A DNA stretch of 64,000 nt from NCBI GenBank assembly GCA_963788085.1, contig CAWBFS010000031.1, positions 1-64,000 on the forward strand, in the 5' to 3' direction. The notes below the pieces were generated by a model. It did no database searches, was not told the origin of the DNA, and saw only the letters and a list, made by a program, of their open reading frames with translations. Below are positions 45,738 through 56,434 of the stretch, in pieces (position 1 is the stretch's first letter; each line of letters starts with the position of its first letter). This DNA is from AP-15 sp963788085 (GTDB taxonomy: Bacteria; Pseudomonadota; Alphaproteobacteria; ATCC43930; CGMCC-115725). The translations under genes and the position numbers were made by a program.

Positions 45738-47741
45738 TCGGGTTGCGCCGCCAGCCGAATTGCGCCGCCAAGCGCGCCGCCGACGCCTATGAACGTCAGG
45801 ACTACGCCGCAGCGTTCAAGGAATGGTCTGCGGCGGCTGCCATGGGAGACCCCGACGCGTCGTATCATCTGGGATTGCTCTACGCCCGCGGCCATGGGGT
45901 TCTCGCCAACCTCGCCGATGCCGCCGGCTGGTACCGGCGGGCGGCGGAAGAGGGTCATGCCGCGGCGCAGCATCAGCTCAGCCTGCTGCATCTCGACGGC
46001 TACCGCGCGCATGCATCGAGCTTTGCGCGATGGTACGGGGCCGCCCTCAAGCACGATCCCGAGGCCGCCGACGACAATCGAACGCTGCTCTTTCCGAACG
46101 GGTTCGACGTCCCGCAGGACCCGGCCGAGGCGCTGCGCTGGAGCCGGGCGGCGGCCGAGCAAGGCGTCGCCGACGCGCAGGCCAATACCGGGCTGATTTA
46201 CGCGCGGGGCATCGGTTGCGCGTGCAATTATCGGGAAGCTCGGCACTGGTACTCGCTCGCCGCCGCTCAGGGCAGCGCCGCTGCCGAGCTCGGCCTCGGC
46301 ATCCTGTACGCCAACGGTCACGGGGTGGAGGAGGATCTTCCCACCGCCGCCATGCTGGTACAGGAAGGCGGCAGAGAAAGGTAATGCCGCGGCGCAAACG
46401 GCGCTCGGGCTGATGCACCTTTCCGGTCAAGGCGTCGATCGCGACACGGACGAAGCGGCGGAATGGTTCGGCAAAGCCGCCGAGCAAGGCAACGCGCGCG
46501 GCCAGTACAGTCTGGCACTACTCACGCTGGAAGGCGGCGGCCGGCCGCGCAATGAGCACGCCGCCGAGACCTTGTTGCGCCAGGCCGCGCGGCAAAATCT
46601 CGTTCCGGCCATGGTTCGCCTTGCCCAGTTGTATGAGAGCGGCGAGGCCGCGTTGCCGAACATGATCGAAGCGGCGAAGTGGTATCGGGCGGCAGCCGAA
46701 ACCGGCAATGCCGAGGCGCAGTTTGGCCTCGGGCGGGCCTACGCGCGCGGCGACGGCGTCCCGCAGGAGCTCGGCGAGGCCGCCAAATGGTTTGAAAAGG
46801 CCGCCGAGCAGGGCATCGCCGCCGCCCAAGTCAATATCGCCGCGTTTCTCTTGCACGGCACCGGCGTCGCGCGCGACGCGGCAAAGGCAGCCGAGTGGTA
46901 CCGGCGCGCGGCCGAGCAGGACGTGACGATCGCCCAGCTCCGCCTCGGATATCTTTACCTCGGCGGTGAGGGAGTTGCGCGCGATCCGGAAGCCGGGGTT
47001 GCGTGGCTCCGCCGGGCGGTCGAGGCCGGTGACCCGGAGGCCCAGACCGCGCTCGGCATGCTCTACGCGCGTGGGGAAAGCGTCGGCCAGAATTTCACCA
47101 CCGCCGCATCCTTGGTGGCGCAGGCGGCGGATTCGGGATACCCCCCTGCCCTCGTCCAGCTCGGTCACCTCTATGAGCAAGGTCATCTCGAATCGCCCGA
47201 AGAGGGCGCGGCAATGCACTGCTACCGCATCGCCGCCGAGGCCGGCAATCTCGAGGCGCAGCGGCTCCTCGCGTGGAATTGCCTGAACGGGCATCGGGTC
47301 CCTCGCGACACGGCCGCAGCGGCGCTGTGGTTCCGCAAGGCCGCCGAGCAGGGCGATGCCGGCGCGCAATTCCAACTGGCGGCCATGTATTGCACTGGCA
47401 CCGGCGTCGTCCGCAACCTCACCGAGGCGGTCAAATGGTATCGCCGCTCGGCCGAGCAGGACGACCGCTACGCGCAATACAATCTCGCCGTGATGCTGCT
47501 GAAAGGCCAGGGCACAGCGCAAGATGCCGAAGAAGCGTTCCGCTGGTGCTGCCTGTCGGCCGAACAGGGTTTGGTCGAAGCCCAGCTCCAACTGGGCGAT
47601 CTGTACAGCGCCGGCCATGGGGTGGCCGCAGATGTTGCGCTGGCCGACGCCTGGTACGAGAAAGCGGCAGAGCAAGGGGACGCCGGCGCCGCGGCAAAGC
47701 TCCGCCGTCTGAACGAGACCAGAGCGGCCCGCGCGGAATGA
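45734..47741 (+). CDS. Giant Sel1-repeat protein, +1 frameshift
   Basis: About 668 residues, nearly all Sel1-like (TPR-type) repeats of 36 residues: A-x-x-x-L-G-x-x-Y-x-x-G-x-G-V-x-x-D-x-x-x-A-x-x-W-Y-x-x-A-A-E-x-G, roughly 17 units. GTG start overlaps the HlyD stop (GTGA). Near 46350 an extra base splits the frame; the continuation WYRKAAEKGNAAAQTALGLM restores the repeat phase exactly, confirming one gene. No signal peptide. It may be a scaffold for the export system or the leaderless cargo. Confidence 0.85.
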
Positions 47742-47777
47742 CGGCAGAACGGGCGAGGTACCGCGCTGCTTCGATTC

Positions 47778-47957
47778 TCAGTGCAGCCGGCTGAAAACAC
47801 CTAACACGGCGAAGACTGCCACCAGCCAGACCAGCTCCAGCACCGTCCAGACCACGACGCGGCCCCATCCCTCGTCTTGCCGCGCGGCGAGACGGCGGAT
47901 CTCTGCCTCGATCTCCCGGTTCCACTCCCGGGCAATACGCCTGCTGTCGCGCTCCAT
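47778..47957 (-). CDS. 59-residue single-pass membrane protein
   Basis: A short ORF: MERDSRRIAREWNREIEAEI, then RRLAARQDEGWGRVV, then a hydrophobic helix TVLELVWLVAVFAVLGVF and SRLH stop. The charged amphipathic N-terminus plus one membrane helix is a coherent design, and codon use is GC-rich like its neighbours. It converges on the Sel1 gene. No family recognised. Confidence 0.5.
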   Translation of the reverse strand: MERDSRRIAREWNREIEAEIRRLAARQDEGWGRVVVWTVLELVWLVAVFAVLGVFSRLH

Positions 47958-48179
47958 GACCCATCAGATATCCCAGCTCGGTCCAGGCTTCGCAAGAGTG
48001 GCGGCGCCGATCACCGTTGGCGCCGTTCATCTCTGACAGGGACATCGCCGCTGCTGTTCTGCCACAGAATATCGGAACGGCCATTTCGGTTGTCGTCGCC
48101 AATCTTGCGGCGCAAAATCACCGGCGAAATTCGCTCGTCCCGCCGTGTGATTCACCCTGCTCTCTCTGGAGAAAATCCA

Positions 48180-49359
48180 ATGACCCCACTGCCGCTCAAC
48201 GACTTCCTGGTCATCGACCTGACCGCGCATCGCGCCGGGCCGACGGCGGTGCGCCAGCTCGCCGACTGGGGCGCGCAGGTGATCAAGATCGAGCCCTCCG
48301 GCGAGCTGGTCGACGCGACCGGCAGCCGCCGCGACGGTCCCGACTTTCAGAACCTGCACCGCAACAAGCGGGCTATGACCCTGAACCTCAAAAGCGACGA
48401 GGGCCACGCGATCTTTATGAAGCTCGCCGAGCGCGCCGACGTCATCGTCGAGAACTACAAATCCGACGTGAAGCACCGGCTCGGCATCGATTACGAAGCG
48501 GTGCGCAGGATCAACCCGCGCATCGTCTACGGCAGCATCTCCGGCTTTGGCCAGGACGGCCCCTATGCCGGCCGGGCCGGCGTCGACCAGATCGCGCAGG
48601 GAATGGGAGGCCTCATGTCGATCACCGGCCATCCAGGTCAAGGCCCGGTGCGGGTCGGCATCGCGATCAACGACACCTCCGCGGGCCTGCTGCTCGCCTA
48701 CGGTATCGTGCTCGCTCTGCTCAACCGCGAGCGCACCGGCGAAGGCCAATGGGTCCACACCTCGCTTCTCGAGGCGCAGATCTTCATGCTCGACTTCCAG
48801 GCGGCGCGGTACTTGATGAAGGGCGAGGTCGCGGGACAGGAAGGCAATTTCCACCCGACCTCGCCCGGCACCGGCATGTTCCAGACCGCCGACGGCTACA
48901 TCAACATCGCCGCGTCGGGCGACAATCTGTGGCGGCGCTTTTGCGAGGTGGCGGGGACGAACGACCTTGCCGATAATCCCGGATTTCGCGACGGTCGTCG
49001 CGCGCGCGAGAAACCGTCCGGCGCTCAATGCGCATCTCGCCGAGATCATTCGGCAGCACCCGAACGCTTATTGGGTCGAGCGGCTCAACAAGGCCGGCGT
49101 GCCGTGCGGTCCGATCAATTCGATCGACCAGACTTTCGCCGACCCGCAGGTCCGGCATCTCGGGATCGCCAAGCCGGTCAATCACCCGAAGCTCGGCCCG
49201 CAAAAGGTGGTCGGCCAGCCGATCCATATGAGCGGCTACCCGCAGCCCGACGAGCTGCGCCCAACTCCCGATCAGGGCGAGCACACCGACGCCGTGCTGC
49301 GCGAACTCGGCTATGATGCGAAAGCGATCGCCGAGCTGTGCGATCGCGGCGTCGTCTAG
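48180..49359 (+). CDS. Class III (CaiB/BaiF) CoA-transferase, +1 frameshift
   Basis: About 392 residues. FLVIDLTAHRAGPTAVRQLADWG, IKIEPSGELVDATGS, LHRNKRAMTLNLKSDEG and YGSISGFGQDGPYAGRAGVD are CaiB family signatures; the catalytic aspartate lies in the VDQIAQGMGG region. Near 48995-49010 an extra base in a CG-rich run changes the frame to one reading RPALNAHLAEIIRQHPNAYW and ending HTDAVLRELGYDAKAIAEL. A GGAG site precedes the ATG. Substrate acyl-CoA unknown. Confidence 0.87.
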
Positions 49360-49367
49360 AGGACGGC

Positions 49368-49545
49368 CGTACCCTCACCCGCCTAGCTCGCTGCGCTCGG
49401 CACCCTCTCCCGCGGTGCGGGAGAGGGCTACGACGCGTGCAGCTGAAGGCTCCTCTCCCGCATTGCGGGAAGGGGGGACCAAGCCCCCACGGGTCCGCGC
49501 AGAGCGCGGCCCGAGGACAGGCTCCGGGCTTGGTGGGTGAGGGTC
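49368..49545. repeat. Compound family A repeat
   Basis: ACCCTCACCCGCCTAGCTCG, the hairpin CCCTCTCCCGC-GGT-GCGGGAGAGGG, then CTCTCCCGCATTGCGGGA and a second arm ending GGTGGGTGAGGGTCA. Its outer arms pair (ACCCTCACC with GGTGAGGGT). It fills the spacer between convergent genes and could serve as a bidirectional terminator. Confidence 0.75.
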
Positions 49546-49550
49546 AGTTA

Positions 49551-49982
49551 TCAGACGGTTTGCGGTTGCGGGCCGTTGGAGGGACGGCGGTGCTCGGCCA
49601 TGAACTGGTCGAATTCCGCCTTATCCTTGGCGTGACGCAGGCGTTCGAGGAACGCGATGAATTCGCGCTGCTCTTCTTCGAGACGGCGCAACGTTTCGGC
49701 GCGGTACTCGTCAAACGCGTAGTTTCCGCTCGAGGTCCGATAGCTGCCGCAGCCCCATCGCTCCGCGGCCGATTGCATCCGCTGCATGCGGCGTTGCATT
49801 CTGTCCATCCGACGCTGCCAACGGTCCGTGCCGCCGTGTGTCCAGCATGCCATCCGCCCACTCCCTAGCAAGAACCCGAGAACCAAAAGCCCCAGCGGCC
49901 AGAACAGGATGAAGCTGACAACCGTCAGCGCGATCCAGGCCGGCTTGCCGAAATCGTCCAGTTGCGCTGCGAACGCATGCAT
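49551..49982 (-). CDS. DUF2852 membrane protein
   Basis: A 143-residue protein. One membrane helix (WIALTVVSFILFWPLGLLVLGFLLGSGRM, quoted in part: FWPLGLLVLGFLLGSGRM) is followed by RMDRMQRRMQRMQ coiled coil, SSGNYAFDEYRAETLRRLEE and FLERLRHAKDKAEFDQFMAE. These are the landmarks of DUF2852, an alphaproteobacterial envelope family of unknown role. Confidence 0.8.
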   Translation of the reverse strand: MHAFAAQLDDFGKPAWIALTVVSFILFWPLGLLVLGFLLGSGRMACWTHGGTDRWQRRMDRMQRRMQRMQSAAERWGCGSYRTSSGNYAFDEYRAETLRRLEEEQREFIAFLERLRHAKDKAEFDQFMAEHRRPSNGPQPQTV

Positions 49983-50070
49983 GGCAGCACCGTTATGTTA
50001 ATGTATGTCACATTCACATAAGGCCTTTCCGCTCGCTGTCAAGCGCGGATGATGGGACAATCCCGACGAC

Positions 50071-52439
50071 ATGACCGGTGCCTCTTCGCCTCCTCCGCAT
50101 CCATCCCAAGCCAGTATCGGCGAGCCGCTGCGGCGCCTCGAAGACGCGCGTCTGCTGACCGGCCGGGGATGCTACAGCGATGATTTCAACCTCGCGGGCC
50201 AAGTCTACGCAGTGGTGGTGCGATCGCCTCATGCGCATGCGCGGATAACCGCGATCGAAACTGAACACGCCCGGGCGATGCCGGGCGTGCTCGCCGTTCT
50301 GACGGGCGCCGGCTATGTCGCGGACGGGCTCGGCCCGATGACCTATTCGCCGGCGGCTCGCCACCCGCCCGACATTCGTCTCGAAAACCTCGATCGCGTG
50401 CCGGCCTCGGCCAGCCGCCAATACCCGCTGGCGATAGAACGGACGCGATTTGTCGGCGAGGCCGTGGCCTTCGTCGTGGCCGAGACCCTCGCTGCGGCAA
50501 AGGACGCGGCCGAGGCCGTGCGCGTCGTTTACGTGCCGCTCGCCGCTGTAACGAGTTCGGCGGCAGCGGCCTTCGAGGATGCCCCGTCATTGCTCGACGA
50601 GAGCGGACCAAACCTCGTGCTCGATGCCGGTGTCGGCGACCATGAGGCGACCGAAAGAGCTTTCGCGGCGGCCGCCCATATCGCCCGGCTCTCGACCTGG
50701 GTGCAGCGCGTCACCGGCGTGCCGATGGAGCCGCGCGCCGCGCTCGCCGAGTTCGATCCGGCGAGCGGCCGGATCACGCTCTACGCCGGAGGCGGCAGCA
50801 TCGGGCGGCCGCGGCAGGATGTGGCGGCGATGCTCGGCCTGCCGAAGGACAAGGTGCGGGTCATCGCCCGCGATGTCGGCGGCAATTTCGGCACGCGGAA
50901 CTCCTCCTACCCGGAATTCGCGCTCGTCGCCTGGGCGGCGCGCCGGCTCGGCCGGCCGGTCAAATGGACCGGCGAGCGCCAGGAGGCGTTTCTCAGCGAC
51001 CACCAGGCCCGCGATCTCAGGGTCGAGGCCGAGCTCGCCCTCGATGCGGAGGGCAACTTCCTTGCATTGCGGGCCGCGAACCTCAGCAATCTCGGCGCTT
51101 ATCGCCGCTTCCTTCGTGCCATTGACCAAGGGCACCGAGCTGATGTCGAGCCTCTACCGGATCCCGGCGGCGCGGGTGCAGGCGCGGGCCGTGCTGAGCA
51201 ACACGCCGCCGACCAGCCCTTACCGCAGCGCCGGGCGGCCCGAGGTCATGTTCGTCATCGAGCGGCTGATCGATCGCGCGGCCCGCGCGAATGGCTTCGA
51301 CCGCGTCGCGTTGCGCCGCAAGAACCTGATCCCGGCCGCCTCGCTGCCCTATGCCAACCCGTTCGGCATGACCTATGACAGCGGCGAGTACCATGCGGTG
51401 CTGGACCGGGCATTGGTGCTGGCCGATTGGGACGGGTTCGCGGCGCGCCGCGCCGAGGCCGAGGCGCGCGGCCGGCGGCGCGGCATCGGGCTCGGCGCCT
51501 ATGTCGAGTCGCAGAGCGGCGCGCCGCAGGAACGCGCCGAGGTTACGGTGCGCCCGGAAGGCATTGTCGAGATGGTCATCGGCACCTTGTCGAGCGGCCA
51601 GGGCCACGAGACGAGCTTTGCGCAGCTGCTCGGCGAATGGCTCGGGGTGCGGCCCGATTGCGTGCGGCTCGTCACCGGCGACACCGACCGCGTGGCGATC
51701 GGCGCCGGCTCGCATTCCGGACGCTCGCTGCGGCTCGCCAGCATAACCGCGCACCAAGCCGCGGGCGAAATCATCGAGAAGGGCCGGCGCATCGCATCGC
51801 ATCCGGCTCGAGGCGGCCGAGGCCGACATCGAGTTCGCCAACGGGCATTTCACCGTCGCCGGTACCGACCGCTCGCTCGACCTGTTCGCTGTCGCGGCGG
51901 CGGCGCGGGATGACTCGAGCCTGCCCGAGGAACTCCGCGGTCCGCTGGCCGGCATCGGCGAGGTCACGAGCCAGGTCGCCTCCTTTCCGCACGGGTTTCA
52001 CGTCTGCGAAGTCGAGATCGACCCCGAGACCGGCGCCGTCGAGATCGTCCGCTACACCGCCGTCGACGACGTCGGCCGCGCCGTCAACCCGCTGATCCTG
52101 CACGGCCAGACGCATGGCGGGATCGCGCAAGGCGCCGGCCAGGCGTTGTTCGAGCAATGCGTCTACGATGCCGAGAGCGGCCAGCTCCTCTCGGGGTCGT
52201 TCATGGATTATGCGATGCCGCGAGCCGCCGATCTGCCGTTCTTTGCGACGGCGATCAGCGAAGTCCCGTCCACGACCCACCCGTTAGGGTTTCGCGGCGG
52301 CGGCGAAGGCGGCATTACCCCGGCGCTCGGCGTCATCGTCAATGCCATCGTCGACGCGTTGGCCGATCTCGGCGTCACGCATCTGGAGATGCCGGTCACG
52401 CCCGAGCGCGTGTGGCGCGCCATCCGCCAGCAAGTCTAG
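50071..52439 (+). CDS. CoxL/xanthine dehydrogenase-type molybdopterin subunit, two +1 frameshifts
   Basis: About 788 residues. IGEPLRRLEDARLLTGRGCY starts the family; VGGNFGTRNSSYPEFALVAW, SPYRSAGRPEVMFVIERLID (form II CoxL-like loop, not the Cys loop of CO dehydrogenase) and FRGGGEGGITPALGVIVNAI with the catalytic glutamate are present. Frame changes occur at ~51110 (extra C in TTCCTTC) and ~51803. The matching FAD and [2Fe-2S] subunits are absent from the window. Probable role: oxidation of an aldehyde or N-heterocycle. Confidence 0.87.
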
Positions 52440-52607
52440 CACATCCGCGGTCGCGTGATGCTCCAAATCCTATTGCTCATTTATCCACGTTTTGCTATTT
52501 AGTTCTGCGTGTTGGGGTACTACGCCCTTCTTAAAAACTCGGAAGTATTTGATCTATCCTGTCCTGGAAGCGCCTTTCATCTTAAACATCTTCCCTGCGG
52601 CACCGCG

Positions 52608-53642
52608 ATGAGCAGACATATTGCAGTGGTGACCCCGGTGCTCGACGACTGGGCATGCTTCTCGGCGCTGGTCACGGAAATATCCAGCCGGTACACCGGT
52701 ACCGACCTGATATTCCACGTTTACGGCGCCGACGACGGCTCGATAGAATCATTGGATGCAAAGAGCATCGTGCTGCCACCGGATTCATGCGTCGCTGCTA
52801 TCGAGATACTCCACCTCGCTCTCAACCTCGGCCACCAGCGCGCGATTGCCGTCGGGTTGTGTGCCATCGCCGATCGTGCCCACTTTGATGCGGTGCTGGT
52901 AATGGATAGCGATGGGGAAGATCGACCCCTCGATATCGCCGCGCTACTGGCGGCCAGCCAGAGGCATCCCGGCCATGTCGTGCTTGCTCATCGCGCCAAG
53001 CGCTCCGAATCGCCTGCGTTCAGGTTTTGGTACTGCCTCTACAAGCTGGTATTTCATCTGCTGAGCGGGCAGGCCATCAGCTTCGGAAACTATTCGCTCA
53101 TCCCCATGTCCGCGGTCCAGCGGCTGGTGCACATGCCGGAGCTTTGGAACAACCTGGCGGCTTGCATTTTGCGTTCGCGCCTCCCTTACACGACGGTTCC
53201 GACCGTGCGCGGCGCCCGCTACACTGGACGATCGACGATGAATCTCGTGTCGCTTGTCGTGCATGGCCTCAGTGTCATGTCTGTCCACAGCGACGTGATC
53301 TTTGTCCGCGCGCTGCTCGTCGCCGCCTTCGTCGCGTCAGTCTCGATTGCCGGTATCGCCGCAGTAACGATCACCCGCTTTGCAACCGATCTCGCAATCC
53401 CCGGCTGGGCGACGACAGCGGTCGGAAATCTATTGATTATATTGTTGCAGACAGTGGTGATAATAACCGCGGCAAGTCTGACGATGCTCGCCGGCCGGAG
53501 CAACCGGCCGATCATTCCGATTATCGATTGCGCGCCCTATATTGTGCGGCGCGAAATCGTGCGGCAGGACGTCGTGCGACGGCAGCGGACCCGGATCCGG
53601 CTGGAAGAAATAGCGGCTAATCTTGTCCAGCCAGCACAATGA
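52608..53642 (+). CDS. GT2 family glycosyltransferase with C-terminal membrane helices
   Basis: A 344-residue GT-A enzyme from ATG 52608. IAVVTPVLDDWACFSALV, LIFHVYGADDGS, HLALNLGHQRAIAVGL and VLVMDSDGEDRP (the DxD) are typical of polyprenol-phosphate sugar synthases. Two C-terminal helices (ALLVAAFVASVSIAGIAAVT; LLIILLQTVVIITAASLTML) anchor it. Its stop overlaps the methyltransferase start (ATGA). It may charge undecaprenyl phosphate with a sugar. Confidence 0.85.
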   Translation: MSRHIAVVTPVLDDWACFSALVTEISSRYTGTDLIFHVYGADDGSIESLDAKSIVLPPDSCVAAIEILHLALNLGHQRAIAVGLCAIADRAHFDAVLVMDSDGEDRPLDIAALLAASQRHPGHVVLAHRAKRSESPAFRFWYCLYKLVFHLLSGQAISFGNYSLIPMSAVQRLVHMPELWNNLAACILRSRLPYTTVPTVRGARYTGRSTMNLVSLVVHGLSVMSVHSDVIFVRALLVAAFVASVSIAGIAAVTITRFATDLAIPGWATTAVGNLLIILLQTVVIITAASLTMLAGRSNRPIIPIIDCAPYIVRREIVRQDVVRRQRTRIRLEEIAANLVQPAQ

Positions 53643-54343
53643 CCCGTTCCTATATCGGCTCGGAGCTGGAGCTGTTCGCGGCTGCGACGAATTGGAAGGC
53701 TTACTTTTCGAGCGTGTTGGCTCCATTCATCGGGGCGCGGGTCCTCGAGATCGGGGCAGGCATCGGCAGCAACATACCCTTTTTACATACTCCCGCCGTC
53801 CGTCAATGGACGAGCGTCGAGCCTGATCCCGACCTGGCACGGCGTATCGCCGAACGGATTACACTCGGCGAATTACCGGAGAGCTGCCGAGTGCTCGTCG
53901 GCACGATCGAGAGTATCGATGAAACGTCGCGGTTCAATACCGTCTTCTACATCGACGTGCTCGAGCACATCGCAGACGATGCTGCGGAACTCAACTATGC
54001 CGCCAGTCGTCTCGCGCCCGACGGAAATCTTGTCGTACTGGCACCGGCGCACCAATTTCTGTTTAGTGAGTTCGACGCCGCGATCGGGCATCATCGCCGC
54101 TACAATGCTGTGAGCCTAACGGCGGTTACTCCGCCCCGCTGCCGGCTGCGAACCTGTTTTATGCTCGATTCCGTTGGGTTTTTCGCATCGCTCGCCAACC
54201 GTTTCATGCTCGCCGCGCGGATGCCCTCACCCCGGCAGATCGCCTTTTGGGACAAGGTTCTCGTACCTGTTTCCCGCGTACTGGACAATGTCACCGGCCA
54301 TAAATTCGGCAAAAGCATTGTTGCCGTATGGGCGCCGCTATAA
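53639..54343 (+). CDS. SAM-dependent methyltransferase partnered with GT2
   Basis: A 234-residue class I methyltransferase: VLEIGAGIGSNIPFL (motif I), WTSVEPDPDLARRIAERI, FNTVFYIDVLEHIADDAAEL and LAPDGNLVVLAPAHQFLFSE (motifs IV and V). The C-terminal block LDSVGFFASLANRFML...PSPRQIAFWDKVLVPVSRVLD is the usual ending of methyltransferases that accompany DPM-like GT2 genes. Intact, unlike many neighbours. Confidence 0.85.
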   Translation: MTRSYIGSELELFAAATNWKAYFSSVLAPFIGARVLEIGAGIGSNIPFLHTPAVRQWTSVEPDPDLARRIAERITLGELPESCRVLVGTIESIDETSRFNTVFYIDVLEHIADDAAELNYAASRLAPDGNLVVLAPAHQFLFSEFDAAIGHHRRYNAVSLTAVTPPRCRLRTCFMLDSVGFFASLANRFMLAARMPSPRQIAFWDKVLVPVSRVLDNVTGHKFGKSIVAVWAPL

Positions 54344-54365
54344 CCCCGCCTCTTTGCGCCGGTGA

Positions 54366-54869
54366 ATGACTACGTTCTTCATCAGCGACACGCATTTCGG
54401 TCATGGCGGCGCCCTGGGGCTCTACCGGCGGCCGTTTTCCTCGGTCGCTGCAATGAACGAGGGGATGGTCGAACGCTGGAACGAGACGGTCGGACCGGAC
54501 GATGTGGTTTGGCATCTCGGCGATTTCGCCATCCGCCAGAGGCCGGCGGTGGTCGCGGAAATTCTCGCCCGGCTGCACGGCCACAAGCACCTCTTGACCG
54601 GCAACAACGATCCGCCGGGGACGACGGAGCTCGACGGCTGGGAAAGCGTGCAGCCTTACGCCGAGATCACGGTGGACGGCGTCTCAGCGGTGCTGTGCCA
54701 TTACCCGTTTCGGTCATGGCGAGGCATGGACAAGGGCTGGATCAACCTGCACGGCCATAGCCATGGAAGGTTGAAGCCGCAGCCGCGACAGTTCGATGTC
54801 GGGGTCGATGTTTGGGGGTTTCGCCCGGTGACCCTGCCAACCATTCTCGACAGCCGTTCCAAGCGTTAG
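54366..54869 (+). CDS. Metallophosphoesterase
   Basis: A 167-residue calcineurin-like phosphoesterase. TTFFISDTHFGHGGALGLY (D-x-H), DDVVWHLGDFAI (GD), LLTGNNDPPG (GN-D), AVLCHYPFRSW (H) and NLHGHSHG (GHxH) give all five metal motifs. Small stand-alone members of this type are common near phage-like or regulatory loci; substrate unknown. Confidence 0.9.
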   Translation: MTTFFISDTHFGHGGALGLYRRPFSSVAAMNEGMVERWNETVGPDDVVWHLGDFAIRQRPAVVAEILARLHGHKHLLTGNNDPPGTTELDGWESVQPYAEITVDGVSAVLCHYPFRSWRGMDKGWINLHGHSHGRLKPQPRQFDVGVDVWGFRPVTLPTILDSRSKR

Positions 54870-54873
54870 GGTT

Positions 54874-55650
54874 TCACCCGAGGGTCATCTCGGGTAAGGG
54901 CACGACCCGCACGCCTGCGGCCTCGAGACCTTGCCGCGCGGCGCGCGCGACGATGACGCCGCTCGGCTCGTCGCCGTGCACGCATAACGTGTCGAGCCGC
55001 ACCTTCAGCGGCTTGCCGTTGCGCGAGACGATCTCCTCGTTCAGCACCATGTTGACGACGCGCTCCTTGACCAATTCGGGGTCGTGGAGGACCGCGCCCG
55101 GTATCTTGCGCGAGGTCAGGTTGCCGTCATCGTCATAGAGGCGGTCGCAAAAGCCTTCGCGCGCCACCGGCAGCCCCAGCTCTCGCCCCGCCTTCTCCAT
55201 CGCCGAGCCGGCGAGCGCGACGTAGATGATGTCGCGGTCCACCGTCTTGATCGCCCGCCCGATCGCCAGCGCCAGCTCAATGTCCTCGGCGGCCATATTG
55301 TTCAGCGCGCCGTGCGGCTTCAAATGAGTGACCTTAGCGCCGGCATAGCAGGCCATCGCCTGCAGCGCGCCGATCTGGTAGGCGATCATGTATTCGAGCT
55401 CGCGAGGGTTCATGTCGATGCGCCGCCGACCGAAACCCCAAAGGTCGTTGAACCCCGGATGCGCGCCGATGCTGACCCCCTGGGCTGTTGCCTCAGTGAC
55501 CAGCCGCTGCATCGTCACCGGATCGCCGGCGTGGAACCCGCAGGCGATACTCGCCGACCGAATGATCTTGAGCAACCCGGCATCGTCGCCGATGTCGTAC
55601 GCGCCAAAACCCTCGCCCATATCGGCGTTGAGATTGATTTCTTTGGCCAT
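54874..55650 (-). CDS. pxpA: 5-oxoprolinase subunit A (LamB/YcsF)
   Basis: A 258-residue PxpA. INLNADMGEGFGAYDIGDDA, ASIACGFHAGDPVTMQRLV, GAHPGFNDLWGFGRR and VTHLKPHGALNNMAAED are the family's metal and substrate motifs. With PxpB and PxpC it hydrolyses 5-oxoproline to glutamate using ATP. It is divergent from pxpBC with a 57-bp spacer, which is less common than the usual co-directional arrangement. Confidence 0.93.
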   Translation of the reverse strand: MAKEINLNADMGEGFGAYDIGDDAGLLKIIRSASIACGFHAGDPVTMQRLVTEATAQGVSIGAHPGFNDLWGFGRRRIDMNPRELEYMIAYQIGALQAMACYAGAKVTHLKPHGALNNMAAEDIELALAIGRAIKTVDRDIIYVALAGSAMEKAGRELGLPVAREGFCDRLYDDDGNLTSRKIPGAVLHDPELVKERVVNMVLNEEIVSRNGKPLKVRLDTLCVHGDEPSGVIVARAARQGLEAAGVRVVPLPEMTLG

Positions 55651-55707
55651 ATCGCCTCCTCGCTTTGATCGGCCACCGCCGCTCTTGCTGCAAGTTTACC
55701 AGGGAAA

Positions 55708-56434
55708 TTGGTGAAAGTGCGTTTCCTGTCGGCCGGCGACCGTGCCCTCGTCGTCGAGTTCGGCGACCGCGTCGACCGCAGGCTGAGCGAGCGTGTGCTC
55801 CGCCTGGATGCGATCATCCGGTCGAACCCGCCGGCCGGGGTCGTCGAGACGGTCCCGACCTTCCGCTCGTTGGCGGTCTACTACGATCCTTTGCTGACGA
55901 GCCGGGGCGAGCTGCAGCGCGCGATCGGGCCTCTGCTCGACCTCGGGGACAACCCGCGCGCCGGCGCGAAGACTGTGGCACGTGCCGGTCTGCTATGAAG
56001 GCGAATTCGCCCCCGATCTGGCGGAAGTGGCGCGCCTGACCGGGCTGACACCGAACGACGTGGTCGCGTTGCACAGCGGCACCCGGTTCCATGTCTACAT
56101 GCTCGGCTTCCTGCCGGGCTTTCCCTATATGGGCGATCTGCCGCCGCAGCTGGCATTGCCGCGGCGCGCGGACCCGCGTCTACGCGTGCCGGCCGGCTCG
56201 ATCTCGATCGCCACTTCGCTCACCGCGATCTACCCCTACGAGAGCCCGGGCGGATGGCATCTGATCGGCGCGACCCCGATCCGGATGTTCGACCCCGAGC
56301 GCTCTGAGCCTGCGCTTTTCGCGCCCGGCGACGCCGTTAGTTTCCAGCCGATCAATGCGGCCGCTTTCGCATCGATCCGCCGGGCGGTCGAGAGCCGCAG
56401 CTATTCGGTCGAGTGCGCGCCGCTCGTCCTATGA
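55708..56434 (+). CDS. pxpB: 5-oxoprolinase subunit B (KipI-like), +1 frameshift
   Basis: About 241 residues. The N-terminal FLSAGDRALVVEFGDRVDRR and TFRSLAVYYDPLLTS precede a frame change near 55970-55977 (AAGACTGTGGCACGTG), after which WHVPVCYEGEFAPDLAEVA, HVYMLGFLPGFPYMGDLPP and LPRRADPRLRVPAGSISIAT follow. The start is TTG 55708 or GTG 55711. The stop overlaps pxpC by 4 bp. Confidence 0.9.
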
